In this document: positions 6,766 to 11,401 of the stretch, piece by piece
Layout: each line of letters starts with the position of its first letter
Numbering within the stretch: position 1 is the first letter of the stretch
Assembly (NCBI GenBank): GCA_026986235.1
Contig: JALSOY010000148.1
Span: 1 to 11,401, forward strand
Direction of reading: 5' to 3'
Source: Caldifarciminota bacterium
GTDB lineage: Bacteria > Hydrothermota > Hydrothermia > B15-G9 > WFZT01
DNA: 11,401 nt
Notes under the pieces: generated by a model
Told to the model about the DNA's origin: nothing
Seen by the model: the letters and a program-made list of their open reading frames with translations, nothing else
Databases searched by the model: none
Made by a program: the position numbers and the translations under genes

Positions 6766-7477
6766 AGTCAGGAATCTTCATAAGAGTTACGGAAGAACAA
6801 AGGCGCTAAACGGTATCAGTTTCGAGTTGAGGGAAGGGGAAGTCTTTGCCCTCCTCGGTCCCAACGGAGCCGGGAAGACGACGACGATCTTCATCATCCT
6901 CGGGCTCCTTCAGGCTGATGAGGGTGATGTTTTCGTGGATGGCGAAAAAGTTAGCCCTGGAAAGTACGAATACAGGAAGAAGATAGGTGCGGTTCTTGAG
7001 GAGAACGGAATCTACGAAAGACTGAAGGTGAGGGAGAGTTTACAATTCTGGGGTGAGATTTACGGTCTGAGTAATCAGGAAATTAGAAGGAGGATAGAGG
7101 AGTTATCCGAGGAACTCGGGATAGATTTTCTTGAAAAGAGGGGAAGTGAGTTATCGAGGGGGATGAGGCAGAAGGGCTCGCTTGCGCGAGCCCTTCTGCC
7201 TCATCCCCCCATCCTCATCCTCGACGAGCCCACTGACGGCCTCGATGTCCCTGCAAGAGAAACCTTCAAAAAGATCGTCAGAAAAGAAAGGGAAAATGGT
7301 AAATCCATCCTCTATTCCACTCACATAATGGCTGAAGTGGAAGAAATCGCAGACAGAATCGCCATTATCCATAAGGGTAACATCGTTACATCCGGCACCT
7401 TACAAGAACTCCAGGAGAAATATGGCGAGAAAAAACTCGAAAAGATTTTTATCAGAGCCATAGGTTATGAACTTTAA
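6752..7477 (+). CDS. ABC transporter ATP-binding protein, NatA-like
   Basis: The 241-residue ATPase subunit should power the membrane protein encoded next. Motifs are Walker A GPNGAGKTT at 36-44, a Q-loop region reading VLEENGIYERL in which the usual Gln is Glu (NatA-type proteins also lack it), signature LSRGMRQ at 134-140, Walker B ILILDEP, D-loop DGLD and the switch His in STHIMAEVEEIADR. The start is GTG 6752, inside the end of the phosphoesterase gene, with GAGGT nearby upstream; it gives a typical beginning (GVIEVRNLHKSYG). Codons for residues 136-153 lie within a perfect 24-bp inverted repeat (7158-7209), yet spacing from signature to Walker B is normal. Drug/ion exporters of the NatAB or CcmA class share this architecture. 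The substrate cannot be inferred. Confidence 0.92.
   Translation: MGVIEVRNLHKSYGRTKALNGISFELREGEVFALLGPNGAGKTTTIFIILGLLQADEGDVFVDGEKVSPGKYEYRKKIGAVLEENGIYERLKVRESLQFWGEIYGLSNQEIRRRIEELSEELGIDFLEKRGSELSRGMRQKGSLARALLPHPPILILDEPTDGLDVPARETFKKIVRKERENGKSILYSTHIMAEVEEIADRIAIIHKGNIVTSGTLQELQEKYGEKKLEKIFIRAIGYEL
7158..7209. repeat. Perfect 24-bp inverted repeat with 4-nt loop inside the ABC ATPase gene
   Basis: The left arm (7158-7181) and right arm (7186-7209) are exact reverse complements over 24 bases, separated by TTGC (7182-7185). By hand count 17 of 24 arm positions are G or C, so DNA cruciform or mRNA hairpin should be very stable. The arms encode residues 136-153 of the ATPase, from the Arg of LSRGMRQ through the two prolines before Walker B. 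Pairing stops on both sides (A7157 against C7210). Colinearity with family members argues against an inserted element. Confidence 0.97.
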
Positions 7478-8609
7478 AAAGGTCCTGACAATCTATAAAA
7501 AAGAAATAAAAGACTCGATCAGGAACAAACGGGTTCTTTACTCCACGATAATAGTCCCCCTTGTTATACTTCCCATTTTCGTAAATGTGCCACAGATGAT
7601 CGCCCAGAAATCTTCTGAAAAGGCAAAGTTCAGGCCTTCAAATGTTATGCTCAGCGGATTCCGCATCCCTGGATTTTTTGAGCAGTTTGCAAGGTCTGAC
7701 CTTATCAATTTAACGATAGCAAATGACCCTGTTAAAGCCTTAAAAAAGGGTAAGATTGACCTTTATGTAAGGATAGTCAGTAAAGATCCTCCTGAGGTGG
7801 AGATCTATTTCAACCCTCTATCTGAAACTTCAAAGATTGCCCTGAGCAGGGCGAAGCTCCTGATTGAAACTTTCAGAGGGTATGCGGGGGAAAATTTTGC
7901 CACACGGAGGGTGAAGATCGTAACAAACAGCGTTATCTCGAATAGGGAGATGAAGGGTGTACTTACGGGGATCACCCTGGGATTCCTTCTGATCTTTGGA
8001 GTCCTGACCGGAGGTATTGCCCCGGGAGTTGATACCGTTGCAGGGGAAAAAGAGAGAAAAACCCTAATCGTGCTGCTATCCCTGCCTGTCAGTAAAAGGG
8101 ACATTCTGACAGGTAAGCTGTTACTCGTTGCTACCATATCTTTCATCTCGTCGGTTTTGATCCTCGTGGGAATTTTTGGGCTCAATCTGTTATTCTTCAG
8201 GTCACCGGGTGGAATAAACGACTTCTCTATTTTGGGGTTAAGCATCTCTCTGAGGGATTTCTTTATCGTCTTTTTCCTGATGTTGATTTACATTCTCCTT
8301 GCATCCTCAGTGATACTTATCGCCAGTTCCTATGCGAGGAGTTACAGGGAGGCGCAGAATTACATGACTCCAATCATAATACTTATTGCTGTCCCACTTT
8401 TATTTACTCAGGTGTTAACGAATCTCTATCTGCCTGACTGGGTGTTTTACCTCCCCGGAGTCAACATCATGATGGTACTTAGAGAGGCTTTAACGATGGG
8501 GATTTTGGAAAGGCATCTTTTGCTCACAGTTGTAAGTCTGGTAATATCTCTTTACATAGCGGTGAAAATTCTCTTTCGTGTTTTCGAGCGTTCTATTCTT
8601 AGGGTATAA
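7467..8609 (+). CDS. ABC-2 type transporter permease, NatB-like
   Basis: The 380-residue inner-membrane protein has a basic, cytoplasmic N-terminus (KEIKDSIRNKR), a first membrane segment at about 23-46, a soluble presumably extracytoplasmic region (about 47-165), then five further hydrophobic segments at roughly 167-190, 218-240, 262-286, 302-322 and 350-372. The central cytoplasmic signature V-A-G-E-K-E-R-K-T-L-x-x-L-L-x-x-P-V-S-x-x-x-I-L-x-G-K is the hallmark of ABC-2 permeases of the NatB/YhaP group. It overlaps the ATPase gene by 11 bases, so the two form one exporter. NatAB of B. subtilis exports sodium; here the cargo is unknown. The gene ends immediately before a strong hairpin and is the last of the panC cluster. 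Confidence 0.9.
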   Translation: MNFKKVLTIYKKEIKDSIRNKRVLYSTIIVPLVILPIFVNVPQMIAQKSSEKAKFRPSNVMLSGFRIPGFFEQFARSDLINLTIANDPVKALKKGKIDLYVRIVSKDPPEVEIYFNPLSETSKIALSRAKLLIETFRGYAGENFATRRVKIVTNSVISNREMKGVLTGITLGFLLIFGVLTGGIAPGVDTVAGEKERKTLIVLLSLPVSKRDILTGKLLLVATISFISSVLILVGIFGLNLLFFRSPGGINDFSILGLSISLRDFFIVFFLMLIYILLASSVILIASSYARSYREAQNYMTPIIILIAVPLLFTQVLTNLYLPDWVFYLPGVNIMMVLREALTMGILERHLLLTVVSLVISLYIAVKILFRVFERSILRV

Positions 8610-8649
8610 AAAGAGGAGGGCGCCGCGCAAAGCGCGGCGCCCCCCTCTT
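8606..8649 (-). terminator. Strong hairpin terminator between convergent permease and pilin genes
   Basis: Arms 8611-8628 and 8632-8649 pair over 18 positions with one A-C mismatch (8617/8643) and an AAA loop. The core is almost entirely GC (GGGCGCCGCGC). Read on the minus strand the stem is followed by CTTTTTATA, a U-run typical of intrinsic termination, so it should end the pilin transcript 11 bases after its stop. Read on the plus strand it directly follows the permease stop, but downstream is CAACTATACC with no U-run, so it would serve the ABC operon less well, mainly as a 3' stabilising hairpin. Confidence 0.85.
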
Positions 8650-8659
8650 CAACTATACC

Positions 8660-9223
8660 TTAGAACTCCGATACGCCTGCTCCGCCAGGATAAGGGAGAA
8701 TCTCTGTAGATTCGTCTGTTCTCCTGAATGTTGCACGGGCTCCATCTCCATCAAGGTCACCTGTCGCGTAAATCGTTATGTCAACCTGTCCGTCTCTCAC
8801 ATTAACAGCATTCCTGAAGTTTCCGTTCACATCCATGGATGTAGAAGTGGTGTACCCAAGTCCGCCGTGTATGGCACCAGGGTTTCCTGCTCTCACTGCA
8901 TAGCTGTAGTAAACATCACCGGCTGGCTTAAATCCGATGAGGTTGAAGCTCTCGTTGTCCCTGGGGTTTCTCCATGCATTTTTCCTGGGACCCACCCTGT
9001 TGGGGTCGGATGCGCAGAGCACATAAACACCATGCTCACCTGCAAATGCCTCTTCAGCTGTCGCAATTGCTCCAATGTTGGTCTTTGCCTCAGCCGTCTT
9101 GGCTCTCAGCTGGAACTTCCTGTACTGAGGAATTGCAATGGCTGCCAGAATTGCTATGATGGCAACCACTATCATGAGCTCTACCAGTGTAAAGCCCCTG
9201 TCCTTTTTTGTTATCCGTCTCAT
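8660..9223 (-). CDS. Type IV pilin (major pilin-like), class III N-methylation signal
   Basis: The 187-residue prepilin has a short basic leader (MRRITKKDRG) cleaved by prepilin peptidase after Gly10, then FTLVE with Phe11 (N-methylated) and Glu15 (the conserved +5 Glu). A hydrophobic helix runs to about residue 32 and continues in an amphipathic, Ala-rich segment to about 60. The globular part has one cysteine (Cys70), so no pilin disulfide loop. Near the C-terminus, GDLDGDG at 155-161 resembles a D-x-D-x-D-G calcium loop, seen in several bacterial pilins. ATG 9221-9223 is preceded by AAAGGAGGTT (9240-9231). The gene stands alone with its own terminator and a sigma-54-type promoter, which fits a highly expressed major pilin better than a minor one. 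It could also be a type II secretion pseudopilin, but length and promoter favour the pilus. No assembly genes are in the window. Confidence 0.92.
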   Translation of the reverse strand: MRRITKKDRGFTLVELMIVVAIIAILAAIAIPQYRKFQLRAKTAEAKTNIGAIATAEEAFAGEHGVYVLCASDPNRVGPRKNAWRNPRDNESFNLIGFKPAGDVYYSYAVRAGNPGAIHGGLGYTTSTSMDVNGNFRNAVNVRDGQVDITIYATGDLDGDGARATFRRTDESTEILPYPGGAGVSEF

Positions 9224-9230
9224 ACCTCTT

Positions 9231-9240
9231 AACCTCCTTT
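9231..9240 (-). promoter_or_regulatory. Strong ribosome binding site of the pilin gene
   Basis: On the minus strand AAAGGAGGTT lies seven bases before the ATG at 9223. Its strength fits abundant expression and settles the start. Confidence 0.75.
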
Positions 9241-9273
9241 TTAAAGATCTTTATTTTCTACACTAATATTAAG

Positions 9274-9289
9274 AGCAATTTTCCTGCCA
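9274..9289 (-). promoter_or_regulatory. Sigma-54 (-24/-12) promoter of the pilin gene
   Basis: On the minus strand TGGCAGGAAAATTGCT matches the RpoN consensus TGGCACG-N4-TTGCW with one difference. GG and GC are separated by exactly ten bases, as RpoN requires. Transcription should begin near 9263, giving a leader of about 40 bases that holds the ribosome binding site. Pilin genes in several lineages are known to be RpoN-dependent with an enhancer-binding protein such as PilR. No such activator is encoded here. Confidence 0.8.
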
Positions 9290-9382
9290 AACCCGGTATG
9301 AGCCTAAAACTCCCTTATTTCTTCAAAATCCCAACATGTAAGTCCGCATGATACATTGTAATTTCCAACCCATCACCCCCTA

Positions 9383-9399
9383 CATTGCAAATTGCAATG
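9383..9399. promoter_or_regulatory. Perfect palindrome in the pilin/PepSY divergent region, candidate regulator site
   Basis: CATTGCAAATTGCAATG is an 8-bp inverted repeat with a one-base centre. A related smaller palindrome, TACATTGTA, lies at 9352-9360, so TACATTG[TC]AA occurs twice, 29 bp apart. The site is about 120-136 bp upstream of the predicted pilin start, in the normal range for an RpoN enhancer site, and 37 bp ahead of the PepSY gene start, where a repressor could also act. A weak sigma-70 pair (TTGTAA 9357-9362, TACATT 9381-9386, 18-bp spacer) overlaps it. Which gene it serves cannot be decided from sequence. Confidence 0.4.
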
Positions 9400-9435
9400 A
9401 TCCGGTTCTTGAACTCCTGAGCAGGTTGATTTATC

Positions 9436-10902
9436 ATGGAAAACCTTTCTGAAATGGTGAGATTTTTTATTACCTGGCATAAATGGGTGAGCGTTATACT
9501 CCTCGGGTTTATCCTCCTTATACCCGTTAGTGGCATCATTCTCAACCACAGAAGACTGGTATCTCACATAGATGTTAGTAGAAACCTGCTACCTGATGTG
9601 TATAAATTCAGAAACTGGAACAATGCCGCTGTCAAAGGTACTGAGAAGATAGGTTCTGACAGTATTTTGATCTATGGGAACATAGGAATCTGGCTCTACA
9701 CACGAAACACCTTCATTCCATTCATGAAGGGGTTTCCCCGAGGCATGGACAATAGAAAGATCTGCAAGATCCGGAGGACAAAAACCGGCTACATCCTCGC
9801 AGGCACCCTCTTTGGTCTTTATAAACTGGATAAAGGAAACTGGGAAAAAATCCGCATTCCCACCAAGGAAAAAAGGGTGGTGGACATAACGGAGAAGCAA
9901 GACACTGTTATTCTCCTCACAAGGTCTCACCTCGTGAAAACACGGGATCTTAAAACTTTCACAGTAATCCAGCTACCTGCACCTTCAGGGTATAAAAGGC
10001 GCGTGAGCCTGTTCAAAACATTCTGGATGCTTCATTCAGGTGAGCTTTTTGGAACTGTGGGTAAACTTTTTGTGGACATCATGGGATTGGTCTTCACTTT
10101 TCTGGTTCTGTCAGGCCTTTATTATTTCCTCGGTTTTTATTTACTGAAATTCAAAAGTTCTCCCTTTGTGAAACTGAGAAAAAGCATGAGATTTCTTTTG
10201 AAGTGGCACAACCGATTTGGCTGGATGATGATCCTCTTTCTTCTAATAGTAACGGTTACGGGGATGTTTCTCAGACCACCTTTCCTGATTATTATTGCAA
10301 ACAAAATGGTAAGGGCCATCCCCTTTACAACGCTTGATTCCGGAAATCCCTGGTTTGACCGTCTGAGAGCCATTGTTTACGAAGAGGGTGGATACATTGT
10401 GGCTACAAACAGGGGTATATTTTACGCTGAAGAAAGTCTCACGAAGCCGCTTTTGAGATTAAAACCCGCCCCACCAATAAATGTCATGGGAGTCACAGTT
10501 TTCAGGAAAAAGGGGGATGGTCATCTTTTGGTGGGATCTTTCGATGGTCTTTTTGACTGGAATTACAGAACGGGAGTGTATATAGATTACATAAGAGGGA
10601 TCCCCGGTTACAGGTATCCTTCCCCACTGGTGACAGGTTACACTGACGATTTCGGGGAATTCTATTTTGACTACGACAGAGGGGCGAAGCCGATTGGGCA
10701 TCGTGGAAAGTTTCCCGGGATGCCCGAAGAAATAGAGAATCTCCCCATATCACTCTGGAATCTGGCACTGGAAATCCACACAGGAAGGGCTTACATGAAC
10801 ATTTTGAAGGGTTTCACCGTACTTTATATCCCTCTTATAGGACTTGTTTTGATCTCGATTTACATCACGGGATTTGTAGTCTGGTGGAAACTTTTCAGAT
10901 GA
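9436..10902 (+). CDS. PepSY_TM-like four-helix membrane protein with two repeat-containing extracytoplasmic regions
   Basis: This 488-residue protein has four hydrophobic segments at about 11-36, 214-236, 258-279 and 462-483. Helices 1 and 3 begin with W-H-[KN] (WHKW 14-17; WHNRFGW 257-263). Helices 2 and 4 are preceded by [LI]-H-[ST]-G (LHSG 199-202; IHTG 447-450) and end in L-S-G-L-Y-Y or I-T-G-F-V-V-W-W-K. These are family traits of PepSY-associated membrane proteins, some of which are linked to iron uptake or reductases. The two halves (about 1-240 and 255-488) therefore look like a duplication. The loops between helices hold short blade-like repeats (GNIGIWLYTR, GTLFGLYKLD, TNRGIFYAEE, SFDGLFDWN) reminiscent of sensor propellers. 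An in-frame TGA at 9427-9429 rules out an earlier start; no clear ribosome binding site precedes ATG 9436. Function and substrate are unknown. Confidence 0.75.
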   Translation: MENLSEMVRFFITWHKWVSVILLGFILLIPVSGIILNHRRLVSHIDVSRNLLPDVYKFRNWNNAAVKGTEKIGSDSILIYGNIGIWLYTRNTFIPFMKGFPRGMDNRKICKIRRTKTGYILAGTLFGLYKLDKGNWEKIRIPTKEKRVVDITEKQDTVILLTRSHLVKTRDLKTFTVIQLPAPSGYKRRVSLFKTFWMLHSGELFGTVGKLFVDIMGLVFTFLVLSGLYYFLGFYLLKFKSSPFVKLRKSMRFLLKWHNRFGWMMILFLLIVTVTGMFLRPPFLIIIANKMVRAIPFTTLDSGNPWFDRLRAIVYEEGGYIVATNRGIFYAEESLTKPLLRLKPAPPINVMGVTVFRKKGDGHLLVGSFDGLFDWNYRTGVYIDYIRGIPGYRYPSPLVTGYTDDFGEFYFDYDRGAKPIGHRGKFPGMPEEIENLPISLWNLALEIHTGRAYMNILKGFTVLYIPLIGLVLISIYITGFVVWWKLFR

Positions 10903-10905
10903 TGG

Positions 10906-11401
10906 TCAGAATGGATAATTGACTCCAATCTTTCTGATTTTCACGAGGATCTCTTCAGGCTCTATACCAATGACATCTATGAGACCAGGGGCATCCACAT
11001 CGGGCTTCAATAAATAGTCTCCAGGCGGGAAGCTCTTTAAATCTATGTAAGCCCTTATACGGGTGGTATCTTTCAGAACACTCGGGGCCCCTGACACGGT
11101 GAGGTACAAGTAGTAATGGGAGGCTTTTAAACTATAGTTTTTTGCAAGATTTTTGAAACTAACAGGGATTTTGACTCTTGCTTCAACCCTCGGCTCGAGG
11201 AATACCCTCACCCTTGCAGACTCCGGAATGGTCTTTACCCTTGGATCCGGGGGAATAATCTTTACGGTAAATGTCGAATCCTTTTTCAGGTGATTCAGGG
11301 GAATTGAGTCAGTAAAAACATGGGAAACATTTTTTATCCAGATAGAGGGCCCTATGAGGGTCGCCATACCATCTCCGGGAGAAACGACCTTTACACCACT
11401 C
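10906..11401 (-). CDS. YbbR-domain protein (partial, N-terminal part beyond right edge)
   Basis: The minus-strand frame stays open to the window edge, so the Met at 11365-11367 is internal: upstream residues read SGVKVVSPGDG, continuing into MATLIGPSIWIKNVSHVFTD. That phrase (V-x-V-x-P, then x-G-P-x-x-x-I-x-x-V-x-x-V-x-T-x-P/S-I-x-L) is the YbbR repeat pattern. A second repeat appears near the C-terminus (YLTVSGAPSVLKD ... YIDLKSFPPGDYLLKPDV ... GLIDVIGIEPEEILVKI). YbbR (CdaR) proteins are usually membrane-anchored, extracytoplasmic partners of the diadenylate cyclase CdaA, whose gene normally lies directly upstream; that would be to the right of this window. The gene converges on the PepSY-like gene with only three bases between stop codons and no terminator hairpin. 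Confidence 0.82.
   Translation of the reverse strand, partial: SGVKVVSPGDGMATLIGPSIWIKNVSHVFTDSIPLNHLKKDSTFTVKIIPPDPRVKTIPESARVRVFLEPRVEARVKIPVSFKNLAKNYSLKASHYYLYLTVSGAPSVLKDTTRIRAYIDLKSFPPGDYLLKPDVDAPGLIDVIGIEPEEILVKIRKIGVNYPF

Noticed and set aside
7158..7209. Hairpin in the ATPase gene as an intrinsic terminator or an inserted small element
   Set aside because: No U-run follows on either strand, and the reading frame and motif spacing match the family without a gap, so neither reading fits.
7151..7372. Minus-strand frame whose translation contains a near copy of the ABC signature region (GMRQKGS, ALLPHPP)
   Set aside because: It is a mirror effect of the perfect inverted repeat, which reads the same on both strands. 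The rest of the frame has no recognisable protein.
8867..9232. Plus-strand frame of 121 codons opposite the pilin gene
   Set aside because: It is antisense to a clear pilin with its own ribosome site, promoter and terminator. The translation is Cys-rich and low-complexity, with no family resemblance.
11365..11367. Met codon as the YbbR protein start
   Set aside because: The frame stays open upstream to the window edge, and the upstream residues continue the YbbR repeat pattern.

Overview
The window looks like ordinary chromosomal DNA from a bacterium of moderate GC content, with very tight gene packing, GTG/ATG starts and strong GGAGG-type ribosome binding sites. The edge fragment resembling DUF5683, the type IV pilin with a sigma-54 promoter, the stand-alone AroH chorismate mutase and the YbbR protein fit an FCB-group or deep-branching, possibly thermophilic, uncultivated lineage such as WOR-3/Hydrothermae. 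That placement is an inference from gene style, not from a marker gene. I saw no rRNA, tRNA, CRISPR, transposase or phage gene.

Layout. Positions 1-124 hold the C-terminus of an upstream membrane protein. Positions 216-3860 (+) are a five-gene overlapping unit: class II fructose-bisphosphate aldolase, AroH chorismate mutase, prephenate dehydratase (PheA), prephenate dehydrogenase (TyrA) and a HAD-family hydrolase. AroH makes prephenate, which PheA and TyrA divert toward Phe and Tyr. Positions 3943-8609 (+) are a second unit: panC and panD (beta-alanine supply and pantothenate synthesis), a purple-acid-phosphatase-like metallophosphoesterase, and a NatA/NatB-type ABC exporter. This unit meets the convergent type IV pilin gene (8660-9223, -) at a strong hairpin at 8611-8649. 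A 212-bp divergent region (9224-9435) carries a textbook -24/-12 sigma-54 promoter for the pilin and a perfect small palindrome. Then come a four-helix PepSY_TM-type membrane protein (9436-10902, +) that looks internally duplicated and, convergent to it with a 3-bp gap, a YbbR-domain protein running off the right edge (-).

The most unusual feature is a perfect 24-bp inverted repeat with a 4-nt loop inside the ABC ATPase gene. It lies exactly over the codons for the ABC signature motif, and the encoded protein remains colinear with the family. I do not see a clearly new multi-gene system. The points worth following up are this coding palindrome, the Glu-to-Gln change at the catalytic position of AroH, the sigma-54 control of the pilin, and the duplicated PepSY-like protein.
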